Below are positions 27,540-36,492 of a stretch of 64,000 bases of DNA, in pieces (within the stretch, counting starts at the first letter, position 1; each line of letters begins with the position of its first letter). This stretch comes from Rhodanobacteraceae bacterium. Its GTDB lineage: Bacteria > Pseudomonadota > Gammaproteobacteria > Xanthomonadales > SZUA-5. The position numbers and the translations under genes are program-made. The DNA lies in assembly GCA_016717705.1 (NCBI GenBank), contig JADKFD010000015.1:13220-77219 (forward strand), in the 5' to 3' direction. The notes under the pieces were generated by a model. It saw only the letters and a list, made by a program, of their open reading frames with translations, made no database searches and was not told the DNA's origin.

Positions 27540-27863
27540 TCAGCGCGCGCCAGACTTGCTCGATGCCTTGGCACTGGGCTGGGCGGCGGCATTGACGCGT
27601 TCGCGCAATTCCTTGCCCGGCTTGAAATGGGGGACGTGCTTGCCCGACAACGACACGACGTCGCCGGTCTTCGGATTGCGGCCCATGCGCGGCGGCCTGA
27701 AATGCAGGGAGAAACTGCCGAATCCCCGCACCTCGATGCGCTCTCCGCTGGCCAATGAATCGGCCATCTGATCGATCACCGACTTGACCGCCATTTCCAC
27801 ATCTGGCTGCGCCAGATGCGTCTGACGACCGGCCAATGCCAGGATCAGTTCGGACTTGGTCAC
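27540..27863 (-). CDS. ihfB: Integration host factor subunit beta
   Basis: IHF beta pairs with IhfA to bend DNA at specific sites for recombination, replication and transcription. The 107-residue product begins VTKSELILALAGR and has the arm motif GFGSFSLHFRPPRMGRNPKTGD, with the intercalating Pro. The Gly-rich turn and basic end fit the HU/IHF family. A short Ser/Lys-rich tail extends the usual end. I use GTG at 27863, which has GGAG upstream; the longer frame to 27956 is unconserved. The subunit call (beta rather than HU) rests on its position next to rpsA. Confidence 0.93.
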   Translation of the reverse strand: MTKSELILALAGRQTHLAQPDVEMAVKSVIDQMADSLASGERIEVRGFGSFSLHFRPPRMGRNPKTGDVVSLSGKHVPHFKPGKELRERVNAAAQPSAKASSKSGAR

Positions 27864-27962
27864 GGTCGGCTCTCCGGCAGGGCGATGTTTGGGCGTGAAA
27901 GCGAGACTAGCGCTGAACAGCCGGGGTGGTACAGGCCCACCCCGGCTGAATATCAACGACGA

Positions 27963-29627
27963 TCAGCGACTCAGCTGTTCTTTCAGCAGAGCGCCAAGCT
28001 TGGTCGTGCCGATGGAGGTGTTGTGGTACTCCTCCAGGGCATCGGCCAGTTCGTCTTCTTCCTTGGCACGGATCGACAACTGCAAGGTGCGGCCGCGACG
28101 GTCGAGACCGGTGAACTTGGCTTCGATCTTCTCGCCCACCTTGTAGTGCTCGGTGGCGTCATCGACGCGTTCCTTGGCGATGTCCGAAGCACGCAGATAA
28201 CCCTCGACACCTTCGCTCAGGTCAACGGTCACGCCGCGGGCGTCGACTTCACGGACGATGCCGTGAACGATGCTGCCCTTCGGGTGCGAGGCCATGAAGC
28301 TGCCGAACGGATCCTGCTCCAGCTGCTTGATGCCGAGCGAGATGCGTTCGCGCTCCGGATCAACCGCCAGAACCACCGCTTCGATGTCCTCGCCCTTCTT
28401 GAAGTTGCGGACCAGGTCTTCGCCGGTGCCATTCCAGGAGATGTCGGACAGGTGCACCAGGCCATCGATGCCGCCATCCAGGCCGACGAAGATGCCGAAA
28501 TCGGTGATCGACTTGATCTGACCGGAAACGCGATCGCCCTTCTTGAAGGTACCGGCGAAGGCTTCCCACGGATTGCTCGTGCACTGCTTCATGCCGAGCG
28601 AAATGCGGCGACGCTCTTCGTCGATATCCAGCACCATGACTTCGGTCTCGTCGCCGATGGCAACGATCTTGGCCGGATTGACGTTCTTGTTGGTCCAATC
28701 CATCTCGGACACGTGCACCAGGCCTTCGACGCCCGGCTCGAGTTCCACGAACGCACCGTATTCGGTGACGTTGGAAACCTTGCCGAACAGACGCGTGCCC
28801 TGCGGGTAACGCCGCGAGATATTCACCCACGGATCGTCGCCGAGCTGCTTCAGGCCGAGCGAAACGCGGTTGCGCTCGCGGTCGAAGCGCAGCACGCGCA
28901 CATCGATCTCGTCGCCGACGTTGACCACTTCGGACGGGTGACGCACGCGCTTCCACGCCATGTCGGTGATGTGCAGCAGGCCATCGATGCCGCCGAGGTC
29001 GACGAATGCGCCGTAATCGGTGAGGTTCTTGACCACACCCTTGAGCACCGCGCCTTCCTTCAGCTTCTCCATCAGCTGCTCACGCTCGACGCTGAACTCG
29101 CTCTCGACCACCGCGCGGCGGGAGACGACGACGTTGTTGCGCTTGCGATCGAGCTTGATGATCTTGAACTCGAGGTCCTTGCCCTCGAGGTAGACCGGAT
29201 CGCGGACCGGACGCACGTCGACCAGGGAGCCCGGCAGGAATGCGCGGATATCCTTGATGTCGACCGTGAAGCCGCCCTTGACCTTGCCGCTGATGCGGCC
29301 GACCACGGTCTGATCCTTGGACTGAGCGTCTTCGAGCTCGTCCCACACCATCGCGCGCTTGGCTTTCTCACGCGACAGTCGCGTTTCGCCGAAACCGTCC
29401 TCGAGGGCGTCGAGGGCCACCTTGACCTCGTCACCGACGGCCACTTCGAGTTCGCCCGCTTCATTGCGGAACTGCTCGATGGGCACCACGCCCTCGGACT
29501 TCAGACCCGCGTTGACGATGACCACGTCACTGCGGATTTCAACAACGGTGCCGGTGACAATTGCGCCCGGCTTGAGCTTGCTGATGCGCTCGCTCTGTTC
29601 AAACAGTTCGGCAAAACTTTCAGTCAT
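27963..29627 (-). CDS. rpsA: 30S ribosomal protein S1
   Basis: S1 binds mRNA and helps initiation on the 30S subunit. The 554-residue product begins MTESFAELFEQ and has six S1/OB-fold repeats, with the VGD and GLVH/SD-type signatures (for example GLVHVSEMDW and GLVHLSDISW). Length matches E. coli S1 (557). The 157-base leader upstream may carry autoregulation. ihfB follows on the same strand. Frame extensions upstream of 29627 are not used, as the family starts there. Confidence 0.97.
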   Translation of the reverse strand: MTESFAELFEQSERISKLKPGAIVTGTVVEIRSDVVIVNAGLKSEGVVPIEQFRNEAGELEVAVGDEVKVALDALEDGFGETRLSREKAKRAMVWDELEDAQSKDQTVVGRISGKVKGGFTVDIKDIRAFLPGSLVDVRPVRDPVYLEGKDLEFKIIKLDRKRNNVVVSRRAVVESEFSVEREQLMEKLKEGAVLKGVVKNLTDYGAFVDLGGIDGLLHITDMAWKRVRHPSEVVNVGDEIDVRVLRFDRERNRVSLGLKQLGDDPWVNISRRYPQGTRLFGKVSNVTEYGAFVELEPGVEGLVHVSEMDWTNKNVNPAKIVAIGDETEVMVLDIDEERRRISLGMKQCTSNPWEAFAGTFKKGDRVSGQIKSITDFGIFVGLDGGIDGLVHLSDISWNGTGEDLVRNFKKGEDIEAVVLAVDPERERISLGIKQLEQDPFGSFMASHPKGSIVHGIVREVDARGVTVDLSEGVEGYLRASDIAKERVDDATEHYKVGEKIEAKFTGLDRRGRTLQLSIRAKEEDELADALEEYHNTSIGTTKLGALLKEQLSR

Positions 29628-29783
29628 GGTTGATTCCAGAAAATCGGAAAAACGCGGACCGCCCCCGGGTATGGGTTGCGTTCTGCGTTCGTCCACCCTC
29701 TTTCGAGTGTGCGGATTGCTCCGCGTAGGTTATTGAATTCCGGGGTAATTCCCGGGGTTTGTCCCGATCTTGCGAGCTTGCGG
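29628..29783 (-). promoter_or_regulatory. rpsA leader region
   Basis: The 156 bases between cmk and rpsA contain a small stem GCGGATTGCTCCGC at 29711-29724, read as its complement on the sense strand, which exposes GGA. E. coli rpsA is autoregulated by S1 through structured GGA-bearing leader hairpins. A similar role here is plausible but only suggested by position and this stem. Confidence 0.35.
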
Positions 29784-30485
29784 TCAACGCTTCAGGGGCG
29801 CTGCCCAGACGAGCACGGTAGCCACGACATCGTCGATCGATTGACTGGTCGAATCGATGGTGTGGGCATCGTGCGCGGGAACCAGCGGCGCCACGGACCT
29901 GGTTCGGTCGCGCAGGTCGCGCTCCTCAATCTCGCGCAAAAGGGCGGGTAGAATAGCTCGAATACCCTTTTCGCTCAACTGCTTATGCCGGCGCCTTGCG
30001 CGCTCGGCTGCACTGGCAGTCAGGAAGACCTTCAGTTCCGCCTGCGGAAACACGATGGTGCCCATGTCGCGGCCGTCGGCGACCAGCCCGGGCGGCTGCT
30101 GAAAGGCCTGCTGCCTCGCGAGCAATGCGGCGCGCACCGCAGGCTGCGCGGCGACCTTGGACGCGGCCTGGCCGGCTTCTTCGGTACGGATGGCGTCCGA
30201 GATGTCGTCACTCCCCAGCCACACGTGCGGCTCGCTGTCGATACGGTCCTCGAATCGGATGTCGGCGTTGAGCGCCAGTTGCGCCAGCGCCGATGCATCA
30301 GCCAGGTCGATGCCGGCACGCAGCGCAGCAACGCCGACACCGCGATAGAGCGCGCCGGAATCGAGGAAATGCCAGCCGAGCGCGCGCGCCACGGCGCGGC
30401 TGATGGTGCCCTTGCCCGAGCCGCTGGGCCCGTCAATGGTGATCACCGGAGCCAACGAGGGTCCGTCCTCGCCTGCAAGCCTCAT
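29784..30485 (-). CDS. cmk: Cytidylate kinase
   Basis: Cmk phosphorylates CMP and dCMP with ATP. The 233-residue product has the P-loop ITIDGPSGSGKGT, the nucleotide-binding LDSGALYR and VADGRDMGT segments, and the Arg-rich RDRTRSVAPLVPA end. Size fits the family. It overlaps aroA by four bases (ATGA). cmk-rpsA-ihfB is a conserved block, so the gene is part of a translation and nucleotide cluster. Confidence 0.95.
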   Translation of the reverse strand: MRLAGEDGPSLAPVITIDGPSGSGKGTISRAVARALGWHFLDSGALYRGVGVAALRAGIDLADASALAQLALNADIRFEDRIDSEPHVWLGSDDISDAIRTEEAGQAASKVAAQPAVRAALLARQQAFQQPPGLVADGRDMGTIVFPQAELKVFLTASAAERARRRHKQLSEKGIRAILPALLREIEERDLRDRTRSVAPLVPAHDAHTIDSTSQSIDDVVATVLVWAAPLKR

Positions 30486-31435
30486 GCGCTCGGCTCCTGC
30501 TGCGAATCACATACCGCAATGGCAAGTCCGGCCGCCGCAGCCAGTTCGACAAAGCCGGGAAAGCTGGTATCCACGTTGGCGCAATCGAGAATCCGGAGTT
30601 CCCCGCGCGCGCGCAGCGATGCCACGGCGAAACTCATCGCGATGCGGTGGTCGCCGCGACTGTCGATGCTGCCGCTGCCGAATGCCTCCGCACCTTCAAT
30701 CGCCATGCCGTCCTCGAACTCCTCAACGTGGATTCCGAGCGTCGTCAGGCCGCGTGCCATCGCGGCGATACGATCGCTCTCCTTGACCCGCAACTCGTGC
30801 GCGCCGCGCACCGTGGAAACGCCCTTGGCACAGGCGGCCGCAATTGTGGCGGCGGGTTCAGTGACGCGGGTTTCACCCTGCGCATACAGGCCGGCCAGCA
30901 ACACACAGGACTTGATCTGCGCACTGGCCACCGGGCAGGTGTAGTCGATGCCGTTGAGCGTCGCGACCGGCTCGATGCGCAGTGGCGCCGTACCGGCCTC
31001 GGTGCTGCTGATGCGGGCGCCCATGCGCGTCAACGGGTCCATGATCCGCCGCATCGGGCGTCGCGACAGTGACTCATCGCCGATCAAGGTGCTGGCAAAA
31101 CGCTGCCCGGCCAACAATCCCGCCAGCAGGCGCATCGCAGTGCCGGCATTGCCGCAGTCGAGGGGTTGCGCTGGCGCGCAACCCCGGAAGCCCACGCCTT
31201 TGATCCGCAGCTCGGTTTCACTGGTGCGCTCGATGGATACGCCGAGGTCGCGCAGGATTTGCGCGGTGGCCAGGGTGTCGGCACCGGGCAGGAAACCACT
31301 GACATGGGTGGTGCCGTTGGCCAAGGCGCCGAACATCACGGCGCGGTGGGAAATCGACTTGTCTCCGGGAACCGCAAAGCGACCTTGCACGCGGCTCGCC
31401 GGCGCCAGTCGGTACTCTCGCGAACCACCGCTCAT
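30482..31435 (-). CDS. aroA: 3-phosphoshikimate 1-carboxyvinyltransferase with a large internal in-frame deletion
   Basis: AroA joins PEP to shikimate 3-phosphate in the shikimate pathway. This product has 317 residues; the family has about 430-440. The start is normal (GDKSISHRA, Lys26 and Arg31; PLDCGNAGTAMR; VASAQIKS at 169-176). The end is also normal (ELRVKESDRIAAM; GDHRIAMSFAVA). Between them GLYAQGETRVTEP (181-194) runs straight into ATIAAACAKG. Family members have about 110-120 residues there, from PTRDYTERML to the IDE(F/L)P motif whose Asp is catalytic (Asp313 in E. coli). That segment is absent, so this protein should be inactive unless the assembly is wrong. It is flanked by ATGA overlaps with hisC and cmk. 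The junction lies at about 30841-30853. Confidence 0.9.
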   Translation of the reverse strand: MSGGSREYRLAPASRVQGRFAVPGDKSISHRAVMFGALANGTTHVSGFLPGADTLATAQILRDLGVSIERTSETELRIKGVGFRGCAPAQPLDCGNAGTAMRLLAGLLAGQRFASTLIGDESLSRRPMRRIMDPLTRMGARISSTEAGTAPLRIEPVATLNGIDYTCPVASAQIKSCVLLAGLYAQGETRVTEPAATIAAACAKGVSTVRGAHELRVKESDRIAAMARGLTTLGIHVEEFEDGMAIEGAEAFGSGSIDSRGDHRIAMSFAVASLRARGELRILDCANVDTSFPGFVELAAAAGLAIAVCDSQQEPSA

Positions 31436-32559
31436 GCCAGATCCTCCGCGAGAACGGCGGCAACCGCCGTCAGCAGTTCCTCATTTTCGCCAGGCAAGCC
31501 GACTGTGATGCGCAGGCAGGTCGGCAGGCCGTAGCCGCCCATCGGGCGCACGATGACGCCGCGTTTGAGCAGCGCATCTTCGATCGGTTTGGCCGGGCGG
31601 CCGAAATCGACCAGCACGAAGTTGCCCTGCGAAGGAAACACGAACAGGCCGAACTCCTTGAGGCCGGCTGTCAGCCGCGCTCGTTCGGCCGCGTTGGCGG
31701 CGCGCACGCGCTCGACGTGGGCGACATCGGCAATGGCCTGCGTGGCGGCGGCCTGGGCATACAGATTGACGTTGAAGGTCAGCCGGGTGCGTTCCAGCAC
31801 CGCCGCCAATGCTGGATTGCTGATCGCGTATCCGATGCGCAGCGCCGCCAACCCATGCGCTTTGGAGAAGGTGCGGGTCACGACGATATGCGGATGCAGA
31901 TCGGCCAATGACAAGGCGTCCGGCACCAGCGCCTCATCCACATACTCGCGATAGGCCTCGTCGATGACGATGACCGTGTGCTTGGGCACGCGCACCAGAA
32001 AACGCGCCAGCGTGGTGCGGTCCCACCAGGTTCCGGTCGGATTGTTGGGGTTGGCGAGATAGACCAGCTTGGTCTTGGGCCCGAGCGCCGCAGCCATTGC
32101 GTCCGGGTCGGCGCCGAAAGGCTGGTTGCCGTCGCGCGGCAAGGTCGCTACCTGCACCGGCACCGCTCCGCTGCCGAGTGCGGCGAGTTTGAACACCGCG
32201 AATCCGTATTGCGGGAAAACCACCTCATCGCCCGGCGCGACGAAGGTTTCGGCAATCAGGACCAGCAATTCGTGCGAGCCGTTGCCCAGCGTGACGGCGT
32301 TCGGATCGACATTCCAGCGCTGCGCGATAGCCTGTTTCAGCTTGCGCGCGCCCGCGTCCGGATAGCGGATCGCGTCGGCGAAATCGCGCTTCTTGAGGAG
32401 TGTCGTGACAGCCGGACTCGGGCCATAGCCATTTTCATTCGACCCGAGTTCGAGCATGCGCGGCAGGCCGAGCATCTGGCGAATGGTCTCCGGGTCGTAG
32501 CCGGGATCGTAGGCGGAGAGCTTCTGGACGCCGGGGGCGGCAAGTTGTTCGATGCGCAT
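31432..32559 (-). CDS. hisC: Histidinol-phosphate aminotransferase
   Basis: HisC makes histidinol phosphate with PLP, using glutamate; some copies also transaminate aromatic keto acids. The 375-residue product has LGSNENGYGPSP, NPNNPTGT, VIDEAYREYV and the PLP Lys in TRTFSKAHGLAALRIGYA. Its position between pheA and aroA matches hisC2 of Pseudomonas, where an aromatic role is proposed. I use the ATG at 32559, as the frame upstream is unconserved repeats. It overlaps aroA by four bases. Confidence 0.94.
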   Translation of the reverse strand: MRIEQLAAPGVQKLSAYDPGYDPETIRQMLGLPRMLELGSNENGYGPSPAVTTLLKKRDFADAIRYPDAGARKLKQAIAQRWNVDPNAVTLGNGSHELLVLIAETFVAPGDEVVFPQYGFAVFKLAALGSGAVPVQVATLPRDGNQPFGADPDAMAAALGPKTKLVYLANPNNPTGTWWDRTTLARFLVRVPKHTVIVIDEAYREYVDEALVPDALSLADLHPHIVVTRTFSKAHGLAALRIGYAISNPALAAVLERTRLTFNVNLYAQAAATQAIADVAHVERVRAANAAERARLTAGLKEFGLFVFPSQGNFVLVDFGRPAKPIEDALLKRGVIVRPMGGYGLPTCLRITVGLPGENEELLTAVAAVLAEDLA

Positions 32560-32571
32560 GGGAAGAGCTTT

Positions 32572-32610
32572 TGGGAATCGGGAACTGGGAATTGGGAATG
32601 GGAAGCCGGG
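32572..32610. repeat. GGGAAT-type short tandem repeat
   Basis: GGGAATC, GGGAACT, GGGAATT, GGGAAT and GGGAAG follow each other upstream of the hisC start. Similar short GGGAAT arrays are common between genes in this order of bacteria. The tract sits between pheA and hisC and may reflect slippage; it has no clear role. Confidence 0.65.
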
Positions 32611-32677
32611 CGGCGGCGACGTGAAGCGGGCATTACCGATGCCCGATTCTCGCCGACGCCCTTGCGCCCGACAAGGT

Positions 32678-33781
32678 TCAAACAATCGCCGCAGGATACG
32701 CGCCCAGCACCTTCAGCTGCGCCGCGACCGGGCCGAGATCGGCCAGCGCTGCCTGCAGCGGGCCACTTTCGACATGGCCCTCGACATCGATGAAGAACAC
32801 ATATTCCCACTTGGCACCGCGCGCCGGGCGGGATTCGATGCGCGTCATGCTGACGCCGTGTTTCGCCAGCGGCGTCAGCAACTGGTAGAGCGCCCCCGGC
32901 TGATCCTTGATCGCCAGCAGCAACGAGGTCTTGTCGTGGCCGCTCGGCGGAAACAGCTCGCGTCCGAGAACCATGAAGCGCGTGGTGTTGTCGGGCCGGT
33001 CCTCGATGTTTGGCGCCAGCACCTTGAGTCCGTAGACCTGCGCTGCGGCGAGCCCGGCAATCGCAGCCGCGTCTTCGGCATTGCGGGCGCGCCGAGCTGC
33101 CTCGGCGTTGCTGCTGACCGCGATCTTCTCGGCCTTGGGCAAGTTTCGACGCAGCCAGCTGCGGCATTGCGCCAGCGACTGCGCATGCGAATAGACGCGC
33201 TCGATCTGGCTCATGTCGGCGGCGCGCGACAGCAGGTTCTGGTGCACGCGCAGCTCGATCTCACCACAGATCTTCAAAGGCGTGGTCAGGAACATGTCGA
33301 AAGTATGGTGCACCGCGCCTTCGGTGGAGTTCTCGACCGGCACGACACCGAAATCGGCATTGCCGTTCTCGACCTCGCCGAACACCTCTTCGATGCTGGC
33401 CATCGGAATGGCGATCACCGAATGCCCGAAGTGCTTCTGCACCGCGGCCTGGCTGAAAGTGCCTTCCGGGCCCAGATAGGCGATCTTCAGCGGATTCTGC
33501 TGCGCCAGGCAGGCCGACATGATCTCGCGGAATACGCGCAGCAGTTCCTCATTCGACAACGGCCCTGCATTGCGATCAGCCACCGCCCGCAACACCTGCG
33601 CCTCGCGCTCAGGGCGGTAATAGTCGATCGCCTGCTTCAGCGGCCCCTTGGCCACCCCCACCTGCCGCGCATAACCCGCCCGCTCGGCAATCAGATCCTG
33701 GATCTGCTTGTCGACGCTGTCGATGCGTTGGCGGAGGTCGCTCAACGTGACTTGAAGGGTTTCGGACTTCTTTTTGGGCAT
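32678..33781 (-). CDS. pheA: Bifunctional chorismate mutase/prephenate dehydratase (P-protein)
   Basis: The product turns chorismate into prephenate and then phenylpyruvate for phenylalanine synthesis. Of 367 residues, about 1-95 form the mutase domain (LRQRIDSVDKQIQDLIAERAGYARQVG). About 97-275 form the dehydratase (AYLGPEGTFSQAA; GVVPVENSTEGAV). The rest is an ACT regulatory domain (GALYQLLTPLAKHGVSMTRIESRP). All three are whole. It lies between serA and hisC on the same strand. The GAL and ESRP motifs of the ACT domain suggest feedback by phenylalanine. Confidence 0.95.
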   Translation of the reverse strand: MPKKKSETLQVTLSDLRQRIDSVDKQIQDLIAERAGYARQVGVAKGPLKQAIDYYRPEREAQVLRAVADRNAGPLSNEELLRVFREIMSACLAQQNPLKIAYLGPEGTFSQAAVQKHFGHSVIAIPMASIEEVFGEVENGNADFGVVPVENSTEGAVHHTFDMFLTTPLKICGEIELRVHQNLLSRAADMSQIERVYSHAQSLAQCRSWLRRNLPKAEKIAVSSNAEAARRARNAEDAAAIAGLAAAQVYGLKVLAPNIEDRPDNTTRFMVLGRELFPPSGHDKTSLLLAIKDQPGALYQLLTPLAKHGVSMTRIESRPARGAKWEYVFFIDVEGHVESGPLQAALADLGPVAAQLKVLGAYPAAIV

Positions 33782-33949
33782 GGGCAGTGGTGGTGACTAG
33801 AATAGGCGGGAAGCGGCCCGGACGGCGCAATGGCTGCCAGTCGCGAGCGCTCGCAGGGCAGGAGATGCCGAATCAGGCCTTGATTCGGTGATGCCTGCAG
33901 CGCGCGCTCTGCCCCTCTACTGCACCCTCCCTACAACCCCTCACCGCGT

Positions 33950-35113
33950 TCACAGCACGCGTACGGCCAGAATCCCCTCGATCGCCTCGACCTGCGCGAT
34001 CACGTCCGCCGCGATCGGCTGATCGAGATCGAGGATGTTGTAGGCGAGTTCGCCGCGCGAGGCGTTGAGCATCTGCGCGATGTTGGCGCCGGCTTCGCCG
34101 AGCACGTGGGACAGCTTGCCGATCATGTTCGGCACGTTGCGGTTGGCCACCGTCAGGCGCTGGGCGCCGGCGCGGGACAGGCGCACGCTGGGGAAATTGA
34201 CGGCATTGCTGATGTTGCCGTTCTCCAGGTAATCGCGCAGCTGGTCGGCCACCATGATGGCGCAGTTCTCTTCCGCCTCGGCGGTCGAGGCGCCCAGATG
34301 CGGAAAAGAGATCACCTTCGGGTGCATCAGCGTGCGCGCGGTCGGGAAGTCGCTGACGTAATGACCGAGCTTGCCGCTGTCGAGGGCGGCAACCACCGCT
34401 TCCTCGTCGACCACGCCTTCGCGGGCGAAATTCAGCAGCACCAGTCCATCTCGCGCGCTGGCCAGAGCCGCGGCATTGATCGTTCCCTTGGTGGCGGCAT
34501 TCAGCGGCACATGCAGCGAGATGAAGTCGGATGCCGCCAGGATCTCGCCGAGGCTGCCGGCCTTGTCGACATCACTGGACAACTGCCAGGCGCCCTCGAC
34601 GGTCATGTGCGGATCGAAACCGATCACGTTCATGCCGATACCCTTTGCCGCATTGGCCACGCGCACGCCAATCGCTCCCAGGCCAACCACACCCAGCGTG
34701 CGGCCGACGACTTCCGAGCCGACAAAGCGCTTCTTGCCGTCCTCGACCTTGTGCTCGAGCTCCGGGTCGCCGGCATCCAGGCTGCGCACGAATTCGGTGG
34801 CTTCGCGCAGATTGCGCACCGCCATCAGCATGCCGGCGAGCACCAGTTCCTTGACCGCATTGGCGTTGGCGCCGGGCGCGTTGAACACCACGATGCCGTG
34901 CTTGCTGAGCTCGGTGACCGGCACGTTGTTGGTGCCCGCGCCGGCACGGGCGACCGCCTTGAGCTCGGGATTGACCGGAATCTTGTGCAGATCGGCCGAG
35001 CGCACCAGGATCGCGTCCGGATTTTCGACCTGGTCGCCGATCTCGTAGCGGCCTTGCGGCAAGCGCGAGGTGCCGGTAACTGAAATCTTGTTGTAGGTGC
35101 GGATCTTGAACAT
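33950..35113 (-). CDS. serA: D-3-phosphoglycerate dehydrogenase
   Basis: SerA oxidises 3-phosphoglycerate in the first step of serine synthesis. The 387-residue product is the short form with one C-terminal ACT domain. Marks are the NAD site LGVVGLGAIGVRVANAAKGIG, NFAREGVVDEEAV with its active Arg/Glu, and FPHLGASTAEAEEN with the catalytic His. I use the ATG at 35113; the frame upstream is noise over the serC end. It lies between serC and pheA, so both serine steps border the aromatic genes. The ACT domain suggests serine feedback. Confidence 0.94.
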   Translation of the reverse strand: MFKIRTYNKISVTGTSRLPQGRYEIGDQVENPDAILVRSADLHKIPVNPELKAVARAGAGTNNVPVTELSKHGIVVFNAPGANANAVKELVLAGMLMAVRNLREATEFVRSLDAGDPELEHKVEDGKKRFVGSEVVGRTLGVVGLGAIGVRVANAAKGIGMNVIGFDPHMTVEGAWQLSSDVDKAGSLGEILAASDFISLHVPLNAATKGTINAAALASARDGLVLLNFAREGVVDEEAVVAALDSGKLGHYVSDFPTARTLMHPKVISFPHLGASTAEAEENCAIMVADQLRDYLENGNISNAVNFPSVRLSRAGAQRLTVANRNVPNMIGKLSHVLGEAGANIAQMLNASRGELAYNILDLDQPIAADVIAQVEAIEGILAVRVL

Positions 35114-35149
35114 GGGGTCAGTCCCAAAGCTGAAGAAACGGGGGCGCGA

Positions 35150-35230
35150 GCACGGGGCACGGGGCAGGGGCAAAAGGCGGCACCGGCGCGACTTGCGCGC
35201 TGTTCCCGTGCCCCCCTGCCCCGTGCCCCT
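35150..35230. repeat. Inverted CACGGGGCA-type repeat between serA and serC
   Basis: GCACGGGGCACGGGGCAGGG (from 35150) is matched in inverse by CCCCCTGCCCCGTGCCCCT near 35212-35230. It fills the 122-base gap between serC and serA. The role is unknown; it could form a stem that weakens read-through. Confidence 0.55.
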
Positions 35231-35235
35231 CCTGC

Positions 35236-36318
35236 TTACCCGTGCTTCTTCTGAAACTCGCGCATGTAGTCGATCAACACCGCCACGGCATCCTCGCCGG
35301 TCGCGTTGTAGATGCTGGCGCGCATGCCGCCGACGGCGCGGTGGCCCTTCAGGCCGAGCAATCCGGCTGCCTCGGCACCCTTCAGGAACGGGCTGTCGAG
35401 TTCGGCATTCGGCAGGATGAAAGGCACGTTCATCCACGAGCGGTAGCGCACGTCGACCTTGTTGGTATAGAAGCCGCCGGAGCCGTCGATCGCTGCATAC
35501 AGCGCCTTGGCCTTGCGCTCATTGCGCGCACCAATGGCCGCCAGGCCGCCTTCCTTCTTCACCCAGTCGAACACCAGCGCGGCGATGTACCAGCCGAAAG
35601 TCGGCGGTGTGTTGAGCATCGACTGGTTGTCGGCGTGGGCCTTGTAACTCAAGATCTGTGGCAGCGGACGTGGCTTGCGCTCGAGCAAGTCGTCACGGAC
35701 GATCATCACGGTGATGCCGGAAGGACCGATGTTCTTCTGCGCACCGGCGTACAGCACGCCGTACCTGGAGACGTCCAGCGGACGCGACAGGATAGTGCTG
35801 GAGACATCCGCCAGCACCGGGGCCGACTGCGCCGGCAGGCCGTAGAACTCGACGCCGTGGATGGTCTCGTTCGGCGTGACGTGCAGGTAGGCGGCGCCCT
35901 CGCTGAGCTTCCAGTCGGCGACATCCGGTACCGTCGTGAAATTGCTCGCCTCGCTGGTCGCAGCAATCTTCGCTGCGCACAGGCTCTTGGCTTCCTTGGC
36001 CGCCTTCTCGCCCCAGGCACCCGTCACCACATAGTCGGCTGCCTGATCCGGCGCCGCGAAGTTCATCGGCAGCAGCGCGAACTGGGTGGTCGCCCCGCCC
36101 TGCAGGAACAGCACCTTGTAGTTGGCCGGGACCGCCAGAATTTCACGCAAAGACGCTTCGGCGCTCTCGGCGAGCTGGACGAAGGCCTTGTCGCGATGGC
36201 TGATCTCCATCACCGAGGCGCGCGCATCGCGCCAATCCAGCATTTCTTCCTGCGCCTGACGCAGAACGGGTTCAGGCAAAGCACCGGGACCGGCGCTGAA
36301 ATTGTAGGCACGGCTCAC
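35236..36318 (-). CDS. serC: Phosphoserine aminotransferase
   Basis: SerC transaminates 3-phosphohydroxypyruvate to phosphoserine, and in some bacteria a pyridoxine precursor. The 360-residue product begins YNFSAGPGALPEPVL and has the PLP Lys in LYAGAQKNIGPSG. GGMRASIYNATG and a VAVLIDYMREFQKKHG end are typical. It starts with GTG at 36318; GAGGAG lies 8 bases upstream. It is the first gene of the serC-serA-pheA-hisC-aroA-cmk-rpsA-ihfB block in transcription order. Confidence 0.95.
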   Translation of the reverse strand: MSRAYNFSAGPGALPEPVLRQAQEEMLDWRDARASVMEISHRDKAFVQLAESAEASLREILAVPANYKVLFLQGGATTQFALLPMNFAAPDQAADYVVTGAWGEKAAKEAKSLCAAKIAATSEASNFTTVPDVADWKLSEGAAYLHVTPNETIHGVEFYGLPAQSAPVLADVSSTILSRPLDVSRYGVLYAGAQKNIGPSGITVMIVRDDLLERKPRPLPQILSYKAHADNQSMLNTPPTFGWYIAALVFDWVKKEGGLAAIGARNERKAKALYAAIDGSGGFYTNKVDVRYRSWMNVPFILPNAELDSPFLKGAEAAGLLGLKGHRAVGGMRASIYNATGEDAVAVLIDYMREFQKKHG

Positions 36319-36492
36319 GACGAAGCTCCTCTAAGGGCTTGATGCGCCGCAGCATAGGCCAGCGCTACAAGACGCGGAAGGCTTGTGTATTCGAATAAAT
36401 GAGAGTGCGGGGAATTGCCCGCAGCATGCCAGCGGGCGGCGGGCGGCAGGGAACTTCGGGCGCCCCGGGAGCGCCGATCCTCGGCACCGCCA

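Noticed and set aside
27816..29633. 605-residue open frame antisense to rpsA
   Set aside because: It mirrors the codon pattern of the conserved S1 gene and has no motif.
32572..32610. GGGAAT units as a CRISPR array
   Set aside because: Units are about 7 bases with no spacers.
33868..33889. CCGAATCA/TGATTCGG stem between serA and pheA as a Phe attenuator
   Set aside because: No leader peptide with Phe codons and no T-run were seen.
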